This document shows, piece by piece, positions 26,694 through 35,200 of a stretch of 64,000 nt of DNA (positions within the stretch are counted from its first letter, which is position 1; each line of letters opens with the position of its first letter). The notes under the pieces were generated by a model. That model did not search any database and had not been told where the DNA came from. It worked only from the letters and a program-made list of their open reading frames with translations. Made by a program: the position numbers and the translations under genes. Source of the DNA: Polynucleobacter sp. AM-7D1 (lineage in GTDB: Bacteria; Pseudomonadota; Gammaproteobacteria; Burkholderiales; Burkholderiaceae); the NCBI RefSeq assembly GCF_018688455.1, contig NZ_CP061319.1, positions 1,488,001 through 1,552,000 on the forward strand, given 5' to 3'.

Positions 26694-26733
26694 AATATCG
26701 ATATTTTTATATTATCATAATAATATCGATATT
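26694..26733. promoter_or_regulatory. Paired palindromic operators, probably for the GntR regulator
   Basis: Two copies of the perfect palindrome AATATCGATATT, at 26694-26705 and 26722-26733, lie in the gap between the GlcG-like and GntR genes. Their centres are 28 bases apart. Such doubled sites fit cooperative binding by a GntR/FCD dimer that controls both divergent units and itself. Binding is inferred from position only. Confidence 0.65.
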
Positions 26734-26751
26734 TTTAAGATTGCAAACTTC

Positions 26752-27465
26752 GTGATAACCCCAACAAAAAAGGCTTCCTATATCAACGCCATGCAAGGAA
26801 TAACTCGCGCCAGCGCGGTCTATGACCGACTGAAGGCTGATATCTTGCAGGGTCGCTTCGCTGCCGATCAAAAGCTCAAAATTGAAGAGTTATCAAGCCT
26901 TTACGAAACAGGAGCAAGTCCGCTACGTGAGGCATTGAATAGACTTTCAGCAGAAGGTCTCGTTTCAAGAAGCGATCAACGAGGTTTTAATGTTGCACCC
27001 CTGCGATGGGAAGAGCTTGATACGCTAACAGAAACGAGGTGCTTTATTGAAGGGAGAGCACTAGAAGAATCAATTGCTCATCGCACCGAAGAGTGGGAAG
27101 ACAAGTTAGTTCTATTAATTCATAAGCTCTCAAAGAAACCAAGATCATCTGAAACTGATCAACATAGCGCCAATCCAGAATGGGAGCTACTTCATAAGGA
27201 GTTTCACAAAACATTACTAGAAAACGCACCTTCCAGATGGATTAAGGAATTTAGTGAAACGCTTGGAACTGAAAGTTATCGCTATAGACAGGTTGCGGCC
27301 AGTAAAAACTTTGGAGAACGCGACCACCATGCAGAACATGTAGGAATATTTAAAGCGGCTATTAGTGGTGATATTGATTTAGCAAAGAAATTACTCTTTG
27401 AGCACTACAGAAAAACTTCAACCTTAACTGGACGTGGCGCAAGAAGCCTCAAACTCATCAAGTAA
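26752..27465 (+). CDS. GntR-family regulator, FCD type
   Basis: A 237-residue transcription factor. The winged-helix domain has VYDRLKADILQGRFAADQKL and the recognition region ETGASPLREALNRLSAEGLV; the C-terminal all-helical FCD domain follows (TLTETRCFIEGRALEESI, with later HKEFH and HAEHVGIFKAAISGD bearing metal-type His). FCD regulators usually sense organic acids. The start could be GTG 26752 or ATG 26791; neither has a strong ribosome site. It likely represses the divergent Bug/FAH unit through the paired palindromes between them. Confidence 0.88.
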   Translation: MITPTKKASYINAMQGITRASAVYDRLKADILQGRFAADQKLKIEELSSLYETGASPLREALNRLSAEGLVSRSDQRGFNVAPLRWEELDTLTETRCFIEGRALEESIAHRTEEWEDKLVLLIHKLSKKPRSSETDQHSANPEWELLHKEFHKTLLENAPSRWIKEFSETLGTESYRYRQVAASKNFGERDHHAEHVGIFKAAISGDIDLAKKLLFEHYRKTSTLTGRGARSLKLIK

Positions 27466-27546
27466 TAACTACCTTCTATGCACACCATAATCTACAAATA
27501 GTTTATTGCTACAACGGCAGACCACAATCTATTGAGATTACATTGA

Positions 27547-27898
27547 AAGTGTGCAGTAATTGCCCACACACTCTTTAGCAAGTCTAGCGTTACTTAAAGT
27601 AACGCTCAAATGACCAAACACCACCTTTAGCCTCAAAAGCTAGCTTTTTGTGACGTTTAGGTTAACTTTAGGTTCTCTGGTTATGAGAGCAGAAGCCCAT
27701 GATAGAGCCACATAAACAGGGGGTCTGCGGGTGATCAGTGTCGGTGTGTAAGCAAATGTGTAAGCAAATTCGTGGATTTAAAAGAAGCGGTCCCTCACTC
27801 TTTGGTTTTGAAAACCAAAGAATTTTGGAGCAACCATCTAACACTTCGTTGCTCCATAGTTCTTTTTTGGAATTTGATAAGCGTTACTTAAAGTAACG
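27547..27898. repeat. Island direct repeat, left copy (~350 bp)
   Basis: Matches 31938-32292 in order. Shared blocks: a GTGTGCAGTAAT-like start, the palindrome GCGTTACTTAAAGTAACGC (27587-27605) followed by TCAAATGACC, TTTAGCCTCAAAAGCT, AGGTTCTCTGGTTATGAGAG, a CGGTGTGTAAG...TGTGTAA motif, ACCAAAG...TTTTGGAGCAACCATC and a second palindrome at 27881-27898. It separates the Bug/FAH set from the cytochrome cassette. No gene inside. Confidence 0.85.
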
Positions 27899-27989
27899 AT
27901 TACTTTTCTGGAGGACAGCTAACGACCCCAAGTAGGCTCTCGTAGATAGCGGTCTTTGTCATGGAAGTAGTCACTCAACGCTAATCTGA

Positions 27990-28505
27990 CTAATTTATAG
28001 GCTGCAGAGCGATATTCGATTTCTTGTATTTTTCAATCAAATGGCGAGCGCCAATTAAGAGCAAGTGGATAACTACGATACCCAAATAAAGTTCGCCTAA
28101 GGCTTCATGTGAATTTTCCATAACTTTTCTTGTTAACTTGCCTCCAATTTCTTCGTAAGCAGCAATCCCAGCAAGAATCATTGGTGGAACGAGGGCATAC
28201 ATTGAGAGGATGATTAAGCCCATCAGCGCCCCATACCATCGTTGCCACTTTAGTAGCCTTTTTATTTCTAAATTTTTGATATCAAAATAAATTGATTTTC
28301 CTAGAGTAGCCCTTCTCCAAATGGCTACAAGGGATATGCTATTGGGAAATAGTCCGAGAACAATTCTGATGAGAAAAATAATCCCGAAGCCATAACCGCA
28401 ATAGACATGAACAATTCGATAGGTTTCACTGTCTGAAGTAAGGTATGCAATCAGAAATGTTAAGGCGCCTGATGTATGGAGTAATTGCTTTAATGTTTTC
28501 ATCAT
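27990..28505 (-). CDS. Cytochrome b561-type membrane protein of SHP cluster
   Basis: A 171-residue integral membrane b-type cytochrome starting MMKTLKQLLHTSG. About four hydrophobic helices are visible, with candidate heme His in LLHTSG, YRIVHVYCG and near the C-terminus (NSHEALGELY, VVIHLLL). The frame is open further upstream inside the diheme gene, but the ATG pair at 28505 lies 4 bases past that gene's stop and gives the normal start. It presumably passes electrons between quinone and the two c-type cytochromes encoded upstream. Confidence 0.8.
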   Translation of the reverse strand: MMKTLKQLLHTSGALTFLIAYLTSDSETYRIVHVYCGYGFGIIFLIRIVLGLFPNSISLVAIWRRATLGKSIYFDIKNLEIKRLLKWQRWYGALMGLIILSMYALVPPMILAGIAAYEEIGGKLTRKVMENSHEALGELYLGIVVIHLLLIGARHLIEKYKKSNIALQPIN

Positions 28506-28509
28506 ATTT

Positions 28510-28992
28510 TTACTTTGGTATTCGAACTTCGTCATCGTCAAAATTGCCCTGTTCGGCATTTTTGTGGCAGGCATTGCAATTTGAAGGGCTCTTAATGGCT
28601 GGCGATAAAAACTCCCTAGAACTAATTTTTCTATGCTTCTTTTCAAACCAGCCTGACTTTGTAATTCTGTTATCAGGCGGCGCCTCTTTGACTCGCTTAT
28701 AGGTGCCAGCATTACTGTTAAGCCAAGAAGCAATTTGCATCATTTCCTGCTGACTTATTGAAGCATCTGTGCCATAGTGCTTTTGCAGCCCATTCATGAT
28801 TTCTGTCCAAGATTCTTTGGGCAGTAATGCAGGGGCGTAGGACATATGACAACTGGCGCATTCTTGCTTATAGATTAGCGGGACATTGACTGGCATCAAA
28901 TTCTTGCTACCAGCATTGACAGTTTGAGCAACCATTCCAATTATTAGGTAAATCAGTGCGGTAAATAGAGGCACCGTAATTAAGTGTTTCAT
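28510..28992 (-). CDS. Diheme cytochrome c (DHC type)
   Basis: A 160-residue exported diheme cytochrome c. Signal peptide ends TVNA-GSK. Two heme-binding motifs are present: CASCH near residue 46 and CNACH near residue 139. The order SHP, diheme c, cytochrome b fits the DHC described with SHP in phototrophs and other proteobacteria. A good AAAGGA ribosome site precedes the ATG. It lies 10 bases after the SHP-like gene. Confidence 0.88.
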   Translation of the reverse strand: MKHLITVPLFTALIYLIIGMVAQTVNAGSKNLMPVNVPLIYKQECASCHMSYAPALLPKESWTEIMNGLQKHYGTDASISQQEMMQIASWLNSNAGTYKRVKEAPPDNRITKSGWFEKKHRKISSREFLSPAIKSPSNCNACHKNAEQGNFDDDEVRIPK

Positions 28993-29002
28993 TGGTAGTC
29001 CT

Positions 29003-29404
29003 TTATTTTTTTAAACTTATTAGGTAAGCCAAAACATCTGCTTTTTCTTGGGGCTGGCACTCACGACCTAAAACATCGTTGCAATTTCTCCGAAACCATT
29101 TATCACTTTTGGCTTGGTCTATGAATGCATCGGGATTGGACGAGGGAGCAAGAGGGTCAATTGGCTTATTGGTAGAGGCATGCTTACCCTGATTGATTGG
29201 CGGGTTTCCGTGGCATGATGAGCATGACCATTCTTTACCATGCGTAGAAGTAAAGAAAACCCTTCCTTTTTCACTATTGCCTGAGGAGCCAGCCTTATCT
29301 GACCAATACTGCATTTGTTTGACTGCAGTAGTGTCGCCTGCATTGGCTATGCCAAATATAGCCATCAAAATTAAGGCAATAAGTAGGTTGTTATTAGTCT
29401 TCAT
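29003..29404 (-). CDS. SHP-type monoheme cytochrome c (DUF1924)
   Basis: A 133-residue exported cytochrome c of the sphaeroides heme protein (DUF1924) type. Signal peptide ends GIANA-GDT; one heme motif CSSCHGNPP; a C-terminal Cys pair in RRNCNDVLGREC matches the family's disulfide. SHP proteins have an Asn sixth ligand and bind oxygen or NO. The ATG at 29404 is chosen because AAAAGGA precedes it by about 6 bases; the frame is open further upstream. First gene of the leftward cytochrome unit. Confidence 0.88.
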   Translation of the reverse strand: MKTNNNLLIALILMAIFGIANAGDTTAVKQMQYWSDKAGSSGNSEKGRVFFTSTHGKEWSCSSCHGNPPINQGKHASTNKPIDPLAPSSNPDAFIDQAKSDKWFRRNCNDVLGRECQPQEKADVLAYLISLKK

Positions 29405-29510
29405 CCCAATCCTTTTAATGTTCATGGGGTGAGTATGAAATAACCCTGCTTTATGGAATCTGAAAGGCTTATTCATCTGCCATTCAGAATTGCCACCCTA
29501 CAATATCAAT
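29405..29510. promoter_or_regulatory. Divergent promoter region of cytochrome/PepSY units
   Basis: A 106-base gap between the SHP gene (leftward) and the PepSY gene (rightward). A TACAAT -10-like hexamer lies at about 29499-29504, just before the PepSY ATG. TTCAGATTCC-type text on the leftward strand and ATTCAGAATTG on the right side could be half-sites for the adjacent response regulator; this is tentative. Confidence 0.4.
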
Positions 29511-29813
29511 ATGAGTTCCATTTCTCGGTCATTAGTTCTAGCCCTATGTTTTTTGTTTGCCATCCCTGCCATGGCAGGGGATGACCACGATAAGGCTAGG
29601 AAGGCATTAGAAAGTGGGCAAGTTCTACCACTTCAACAAATTCTTCAAAAAATATCAAAAGACTACCCCGCTCAAGTTATCGAAGTTGAATTAGAGCGAA
29701 AGAGTAATGGCTGGATATATGAAATCAAGCAACTTAGTGCAGATGGCTCTATTTCCAAGTTGGAAGTGGACGCTAAAACTGGAATTGTTCTCAAGCAGAA
29801 ATCAAAAAAATAA
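29511..29813 (+). CDS. Exported PepSY-domain protein
   Basis: A 100-residue periplasmic protein: signal peptide (AIPAMA-GDD) followed by one PepSY domain (QVLPLQQILQKISKDYPAQV, then KLEVDAKTGIVLKQ). PepSY proteins often regulate peptidases or sense envelope signals, and one sits beside the two-component genes in many SHP clusters. The ATG at 29511 is used; a TTG 21 bases upstream is in frame but less likely. It precedes the response regulator by 5 bases in one operon. Confidence 0.82.
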   Translation: MSSISRSLVLALCFLFAIPAMAGDDHDKARKALESGQVLPLQQILQKISKDYPAQVIEVELERKSNGWIYEIKQLSADGSISKLEVDAKTGIVLKQKSKK

Positions 29814-29818
29814 TACTT

Positions 29819-30481
29819 ATGCGGATATTAGTAGTCGAGGATGAGCCAACACTTTGCAAGCAGTTATCTACTGCGCTTCGTGAGCAGGGGTATGCCGTTG
29901 ATGTTGCAAGCAATGGTGAAGATGCTTTGCATTTGGGTTTAGAAGAGTCTTTTGATGCCGCAATCTTAGATTTGGGTTTACCAAAGTTGGATGGCGCTTC
30001 TGTATTGAAAGGTTGGCGAACTGCTGGCAAGAAGCTGCCTGTGATTATTTTGACTGCTAGGGATAACTGGAGCGATAAGGTATCTGGAATTGATGCTGGT
30101 GCTGACGACTACCTAACAAAGCCGTTTCATATGGAGGAATTGCTTGCAAGGCTGCGAAGTGTTATCAGGCGGTCTACTGGGCACTCAACTTCGGTCTTGT
30201 CTGTTAATGGTTTATCACTGGATACCCGAAGCGGAAAAGTAACCATTGAGGGTAAGCAAATCAGCCTAACGAGTCATGAATTTCGATTGCTTTCTTATTT
30301 GATGCATCACCCAAATGAGGTTGTTGATAAGGCGACCTTGGGGGAGCATATATATCCATATAACGAAGACCCCGACTCCAACACCATTGAAGTCTTTATT
30401 GGGCGACTAAGAAAAAAAATACCCGATGGGGTTATTGAGACAGTTAGAGGTCTTGGGTATCGACTAAATCATGATTCTTAA
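29819..30481 (+). CDS. OmpR-family response regulator
   Basis: A 220-residue regulator: receiver domain with acidic pocket (VVEDEP) and phospho-Asp in AAILDLGLPKLDG near residue 52, the conserved Thr in ILTAR and Lys in LTKPF; then an OmpR winged-helix DNA-binding domain (ISLTSHEFRLLSYL, NTIEVFIGRLRKKI, VETVRGLGYRL). Its stop overlaps the kinase start by 11 bases. It most likely controls the divergent SHP unit, judged from position. Confidence 0.92.
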   Translation: MRILVVEDEPTLCKQLSTALREQGYAVDVASNGEDALHLGLEESFDAAILDLGLPKLDGASVLKGWRTAGKKLPVIILTARDNWSDKVSGIDAGADDYLTKPFHMEELLARLRSVIRRSTGHSTSVLSVNGLSLDTRSGKVTIEGKQISLTSHEFRLLSYLMHHPNEVVDKATLGEHIYPYNEDPDSNTIEVFIGRLRKKIPDGVIETVRGLGYRLNHDS

Positions 30482-31817
30482 TTCTATTCGCTTAAGAATT
30501 ACAGTTGCTTCGCTGGCGGCTATAGCCATTGCCATCTTTGCGGCAAATATTCTGATTGCCAATTTATTCAAAGAACATGCAGTAAAACAATTTGAATCCA
30601 CGATGCGGGTTCAGTTGAATCAGATTGCAAGCCTAGTTGCGGTTGACCAAAAGTCTGGACGGATTGCATTGACTTCCCAGCCTAGCGAGCCAAGATGGTC
30701 TGCACCGCTATCAGGGTATTACTGGCAAATCAATCTTCCTGATGGTCAACTTCTCAGGTCTCGTTCGCTGTGGGACTCAACACTGAATGTAAGTCAGAAA
30801 GAAACTGCGGGCGCAAGTAACTTTTATTACATTAATGACTTAAGTAATCAGCATTTACTGGCGTTGACAAAAAGTCTGTCAATCGATGGTGCTTCAATAA
30901 AATTTTTACTTACTGTTGCATCCGATACCAAGGAATTAGATGATGCAATTCTAGCCTTTCAATCAAGCATTCAAGGGTATTTGTTAATTTTGGCAATTGT
31001 GCTTTTGGCAATTTTATTTTTACAAATTACCTTTGGGCTTTCACCCTTGGGGGCGCTGAAAAAGGCATTACATAAATTTCATATTGGTGAAGCCGATAAG
31101 GTCAATGGAGTTTTTCCAGTGGAATTTAACCCATTGGTTGCTGAACTAAATGCTGTAATCGAGAAGAATTCGAGCATAGTAACAAGAGCCAAAACACAGG
31201 CTGGTAACTTGGCTCATGCGATGAAAACACCAATTGCCGTAATTTCAAATGCGCTCGAAGATAAAAATATCAGCGATGAATCTTTCAAGACATTGGTAAA
31301 AGAGCAAATTAGTAATGCAAAAGAGCAGATTGATTGGAATCTTGCAAAGGCAAGGGCGGCAACTGCTTCAAAGAACCCAAGGTTAAAAACCCAAGTTGTG
31401 CCGGTAATTGAATCAATTGTGGCTGTGATGCATAAGGTCTATGCCGAAAAAGACTTAAGGATAGAAGTTCAAAATCCTACCGCCTCTTCATCAATATTTA
31501 ATGGAGAAGAGCATGACCTTCAGGAAATTGTAGGAAATCTTTTAGACAATGCTTGTAAGTGGGCAAAAACTAGGGTGGATATTTCCACAGCCTCATATAG
31601 GGATGGACTGCAGATTGTTGTTGAGGATGATGGCTTCGGAGTGAATCCCGCAGATTACGGCAAAGTGCTAAGAAGAGGGTTTAGGGTCGATGAATTGACT
31701 CAAGGGTCTGGGCTTGGATTGGCGATAGTTGACGATTTGGTATCGATATATGACGGTAGCATCGAATTGGGTCAGTCTAGCCTTGGCGGTCTGAGGGTGC
31801 AGGTTCGACTCGGGTAG
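30471..31817 (+). CDS. Sensor histidine kinase of SHP cluster
   Basis: A 448-residue inner-membrane kinase. Two membrane helices (about 10-30 and 168-190) enclose a periplasmic sensor of about 135 residues. The dimerisation/H-box reads LAHAMKTPIAVI with the phospho-accepting His. The ATPase domain has the N box NLLDNACKWAKTRV, DDGFGV and GSGLGLAIV. The H-box (NLAHAMKTP) resembles PhoQ-type kinases. It probably senses an envelope redox or small-molecule signal for the adjacent regulator. Confidence 0.9.
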   Translation: MILNSIRLRITVASLAAIAIAIFAANILIANLFKEHAVKQFESTMRVQLNQIASLVAVDQKSGRIALTSQPSEPRWSAPLSGYYWQINLPDGQLLRSRSLWDSTLNVSQKETAGASNFYYINDLSNQHLLALTKSLSIDGASIKFLLTVASDTKELDDAILAFQSSIQGYLLILAIVLLAILFLQITFGLSPLGALKKALHKFHIGEADKVNGVFPVEFNPLVAELNAVIEKNSSIVTRAKTQAGNLAHAMKTPIAVISNALEDKNISDESFKTLVKEQISNAKEQIDWNLAKARAATASKNPRLKTQVVPVIESIVAVMHKVYAEKDLRIEVQNPTASSSIFNGEEHDLQEIVGNLLDNACKWAKTRVDISTASYRDGLQIVVEDDGFGVNPADYGKVLRRGFRVDELTQGSGLGLAIVDDLVSIYDGSIELGQSSLGGLRVQVRLG

Positions 31818-31937
31818 CCGCACTATTTGGCATAGTCGTTCACTATCTTGCCAATTGACTTACTAAAACCTAAGGTCTATACGACCGCTATTGGCTGATA
31901 GCAGCCCCTAAGAGCACAATCATTCAATATCCCCAAA

Positions 31938-32292
31938 AAGTGTGTAGTAATCGCCTATACACTTTCGAGCATGCCCAGCGTTACTTTAAGTAACGCTCAA
32001 ATGACCGAACCTAACCTTTAGCCTCAAAAGCTGGCTTTTTTTGATGTTTAGGTCCTGCTTAGGTTCTCTGGTTATGAGAGCAGACATCCAAAGAAAACCA
32101 TTAGGATTTCAAGAGCTTACGTCTCCTGTTTATCGGTGTGTGAGTATTTGTGTGACTAGATTAAACAGATCACAAGAAATATTAATTCAGTCATTGGCAT
32201 TCAAAACCAAAGGATTTTTGGAGCAACCATCTAACACCTCGTTTCTCCAAAGTTCTTTTTTTGAAGATTGATAAGCGTTTCTTTAAGCAACA
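31938..32292. repeat. Island direct repeat, right copy (~355 bp)
   Basis: Partner of 27547-27898, same orientation. It holds the palindrome GCGTTACTTTAAGTAACGC (31978-31996), TCAAATGACC, CTTTAGCCTCAAAAGCT, AGGTTCTCTGGTTATGAGAG, CGGTGTGTGAG...TGTGTGA, ACCAAAGGATTTTTGGAGC followed by AACCATCTAACACCTCG, and a decayed palindrome at 32274-32292. It ends the cytochrome cassette. The whole gap 31818-32433 is otherwise empty of genes. Confidence 0.85.
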
Positions 32293-32433
32293 CTTAAGAG
32301 GCATGACTCTTGGAGAGAAATCAAAATCCGTTAGCCAATTTCTAAAAAAATTACTGTCACATTGTGTTGAAGAGGTAGCCATGATGACTCTTCGAATTAT
32401 TCACCCTAACAACTTCGGCACATCGCATGTTTA

Positions 32434-33624
32434 TTAACTACGCTTTGAAAGTCGATTCAGAAAAATGAGTCCCAACACAGGACCTGGCAGCAATAGCCAG
32501 GTGATGTATTGATTCATAAATGGCAAGACTACGGTACTGATTTGAATTGAGATCATCGTTATCGTAAAGCCAACTGCATTTTGAATAGTAAGTGCAGTAC
32601 CGACAATCTCGGGCGGGCATGCTTGTGCTGATAGCGCTGAAAATTGTGGCGAATCAGCGACGACACTCATTCCCCAAATAGCCCAAAAGAGAATTTGTGC
32701 CCATAACGGTAATCCAGAAATCCACGGATACAGTAGACAACAAATGCCCGATAGCGCCAAAGCTGTTGAGGCAACTTTCACCCCCCCAATAGATTTGCTA
32801 AGTTGCCCTCCAAGAAAGCAGCCAATTGCACCAATCCCGATTACAGAGAATGCTAGCCCCGATAAATGAATGGGATTTTGAATTGAATAGGTGCTAGCAA
32901 TCAGAAATGGTACAAGTGCCCAGAATGCATAGAGCTCCCACATGTGACCGAAATATCCCAAAGCAGATCGACGATATTCTGAAATTGCAAAGAGTTCACG
33001 AAAGCCGCTTAGCTTGACTCGTGAAGCACCACCTAATTTAAGGTGGGGGCCATCTCCGAGCCAGAAAATCATCACCATTGCAACCAGAGCAAAGAAGGAA
33101 GATAAAAGAATAACCTCTTGCCAAGGCCAATCGACACCGAAGTAACGAGTAGCATGCGGAATTGCTGTTCCCAGCGTTAGCATTCCGACCAATTGCGCAA
33201 TGCGCGAGCTCGCTTTTTGGGGGTCCCAGGTCATTATGAGCTTCATACCAATTGGATAGATTCCGGCCAAACAAATTCCAACTAAAAAGCGTAAGCAAGA
33301 ACCTACAAAAATACTGTCAGCCCAGACAGCAAATGCAGCGTTAAACAATGCCCCAAGTAGAGCGCATGCAGCAAAAAGATGGCTAGGCTTGTACCGATCT
33401 GCCATCCCACTTAAGGCAAAGACCAAAGTACCTGACACAAAACCGAGTTGCACAGCATTGGTAAGGATGCCTATGCCTGCAAGATTGGTGTTCCACGAAT
33501 CTATTAAATTGTCAGCCACTCCATTGATGGAAAACCACAAAGAGGTACCCATCAACTCCGCAATCACTATCAATAGTGAGGCTAAATTAGGACTTATGGG
33601 TCGAGAAGTTGTCGTATTAGTCAA
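32434..33624 (-). CDS. MFS transporter
   Basis: A 396-residue inner-membrane transporter of the major facilitator superfamily with about twelve hydrophobic helices. The loop between helices 2 and 3 reads ALSGMADRYKPSHLF, and TM4 has RFLVGICLAGIYPIGMKLI. No substrate can be assigned. It begins the third gene set of the island region, just right of the right-hand repeat, reading toward it. Confidence 0.85.
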   Translation of the reverse strand: MTNTTTSRPISPNLASLLIVIAELMGTSLWFSINGVADNLIDSWNTNLAGIGILTNAVQLGFVSGTLVFALSGMADRYKPSHLFAACALLGALFNAAFAVWADSIFVGSCLRFLVGICLAGIYPIGMKLIMTWDPQKASSRIAQLVGMLTLGTAIPHATRYFGVDWPWQEVILLSSFFALVAMVMIFWLGDGPHLKLGGASRVKLSGFRELFAISEYRRSALGYFGHMWELYAFWALVPFLIASTYSIQNPIHLSGLAFSVIGIGAIGCFLGGQLSKSIGGVKVASTALALSGICCLLYPWISGLPLWAQILFWAIWGMSVVADSPQFSALSAQACPPEIVGTALTIQNAVGFTITMISIQISTVVLPFMNQYITWLLLPGPVLGLIFLNRLSKRS

Positions 33625-33675
33625 ATGAGGATAAAAAAATTAGGGGTAGTCGAAGCACCTTCATTATGTTACGGC

Positions 33676-34137
33676 CTAATTCCCAATACTAAAAATCATT
33701 TGAGGCCTAAATCTCTCCTCGACCCGACGAATATTGAGAACATGAGCATCAAGCATCGCTTGTAGCTGTGAGCGAATATGCAGCTCTTGAATTCTTGGAA
33801 TTAATTTTTCTAGACGTCGTGCTACCCATCCCTGCCCTCGATTCAAAAAAAGCAAGCGTTCCTTGAGATCTTCAATGGAGATCGCTTTTTCATAAAATTC
33901 ACCCGTGGCAGTTGATGGCGAAAAACCGAGTGATCCAATAATTCCGAGCAACATCTTGCACCAGCGCACTTCATCGTGTTGAATATCGGTGACTAACGGA
34001 GCTAATTCGTGACTCTTTATTTGATTGGCTGTTTCCAAGGTTACTCGAGCGCCAGCCCTTTCCGCCTCAAGCAATTCATTTAGGGCAGCAATCAGTTCAT
34101 CGCCGCTAATTGGATTTAATGCTGATAAATCATGCAT
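33676..34137 (-). CDS. Ferritin-like four-helix protein (DUF6306-like)
   Basis: A 153-residue helical protein. Helices carry ELIAALNELLEAERAGARV and DIQHDEVRWCKMLLGII, the spaced Glu/His pattern of ferritin-like di-metal proteins, then helical GQGWVARRLEKLIPRI and LQAMLDAHVLNIRRVEERF. It resembles the family named DUF6306. Possibly a metal-binding stress protein; function unproven. It is leftward, 51 bases upstream of the MFS start. Confidence 0.6.
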   Translation of the reverse strand: MHDLSALNPISGDELIAALNELLEAERAGARVTLETANQIKSHELAPLVTDIQHDEVRWCKMLLGIIGSLGFSPSTATGEFYEKAISIEDLKERLLFLNRGQGWVARRLEKLIPRIQELHIRSQLQAMLDAHVLNIRRVEERFRPQMIFSIGN

Positions 34138-34264
34138 ATGTTGACCTCTTGTGAATGGGGTGCTTATTTACTGGCGATATCTCATGTATTTGTGACCATT
34201 CTAGGGCGATTTGCTCATACTGCATATGAAAACAGCCAAACTTACCAAAATTGGGGGAGTGTCA

Positions 34265-34320
34265 TGGCCCGGGGCGGAATCGACCAGGGAAAAGGGTTCT
34301 TGACTCTAGCTCTGGACTGT
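34265..34320 (-). pseudogene. Heavily decayed tRNA-Phe-like fragment
   Basis: TGGCCCGGGGCGGAATCGA and following bases parallel the better-kept tRNA-Phe-like fragment at 35201 (TGGCCTGGGGCGGAATCGA), including AAGGGTTCTTGACTCTAGC against AAGGATTTTCGACCCTCTG. Too degenerate to fold as a tRNA. With the 35201 copy it brackets the DUF2461 gene. Confidence 0.5.
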
Positions 34321-34362
34321 CGTTTAAAACGACACGAATTGATAATGATTTAATTCTCTTTT

Positions 34363-35055
34363 CTATCTGATTGCTTTTTCAATTAACCGATTAAGGCGAA
34401 TTAATTGCTTAAAGTCCTCAACCACTGATGGCGCCAAGTTTGAAGATGTGAATTTTGTGTTACTGAGTGTCTTTACAACTAAGAAGTTTTTGAGCATAAG
34501 CCAATCCATATCCGGATGGTTTGGATCGAAACCGCGTGGAGGTCGAGAGGCTACGTTCTCACGAGAAAAATTTGTTTTAAAGCGTGACTTGAAAGCTAGA
34601 TCGGCAAATAAGGCATGGAAAGGCCGAGCGTCTTTTGCTATTGCTTCCCTCATCTTTTTCAATTGGGGGCCAGATGGCATAAAGAGCCCACCGGCGACAA
34701 CTACCCCCATGTATGGCGGGATATTGTGAAGAATGCCAAAGAATAAGTGTGGGTTTCTTTCAAAGCGAGACTCAGAAGGTTTCGCAATCGAAATAGATAA
34801 CCAGCTTTTATAGCAGGTACTGCCACGCACAATCTTATTGGCATTCTTTTTAATCCTACCAATTCCTTTTGTAGGAAAGTGATAGTCTGGCACGCTACTT
34901 TGCAGCGCAGTCTTAAGTCGCTCGGCTAAATCAATAAAAGGCTGCCTTACGAGTGTTTCGTAGCTTTCTTGATTTTTATCGAGCCAAGTTGGATCTGTTT
35001 GTTTACCAGCCTCAGTCATGAAAGGAAGAGTCTGCTTTGAAAATTTAATGCTCAT
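34363..35055 (-). CDS. DUF2461 family protein
   Basis: A 230-residue protein of the DUF2461 family. Matching features are the helical start LAERLKTALQSSVPDY, FPTKGIGRIKKNANKI, YKSWLSISIAK, LHNIPPYMGVVVAGGLFMPSG, and the C-terminal FDPNHPDMDWLMLKNFLV. The biochemical role is unknown. It stands between two tRNA-Phe-like fragments, so it may be the cargo of a small inserted segment. Confidence 0.8.
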   Translation of the reverse strand: MSIKFSKQTLPFMTEAGKQTDPTWLDKNQESYETLVRQPFIDLAERLKTALQSSVPDYHFPTKGIGRIKKNANKIVRGSTCYKSWLSISIAKPSESRFERNPHLFFGILHNIPPYMGVVVAGGLFMPSGPQLKKMREAIAKDARPFHALFADLAFKSRFKTNFSRENVASRPPRGFDPNHPDMDWLMLKNFLVVKTLSNTKFTSSNLAPSVVEDFKQLIRLNRLIEKAIR

Positions 35056-35167
35056 AGCTTTTCCAATCTTGTATTGAATTAATCTAAATAAAACATGTTT
35101 CTCTTATTAGCTTCATTCTACTTAAAGGGGGCAGGTAATACGTGGAAGACACCAACCAACACAGAAA

Positions 35168-35192
35168 CAAAAAAACCACCCGAAGGTGGTTT
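35168..35192 (-). terminator. Terminator with C(UUCG)G loop beside tRNA-Phe relic
   Basis: Leftward ACCACC-TTCG-GGTGGT stem with a T-rich tail, just 3' of the tRNA-Phe-like fragment, where a tRNA terminator would sit. Same core as at 16321 and 19533. Confidence 0.75.
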
Positions 35193-35200
35193 ATAGAATC

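Noticed and set aside
28506..28733. Longer N-terminus for the cytochrome b gene
   Set aside because: It lies wholly inside the diheme cytochrome gene in another frame and adds no membrane or heme feature.
27547..32292. CRISPR array from repeated palindromes
   Set aside because: Copies are kilobases apart with genes between them, there are no regular spacers and no cas genes.
34132..34353. Rightward small gene beside the ferritin-like gene
   Set aside because: It runs through the tRNA-Phe-like relic and shows no ribosome site or recognisable features.
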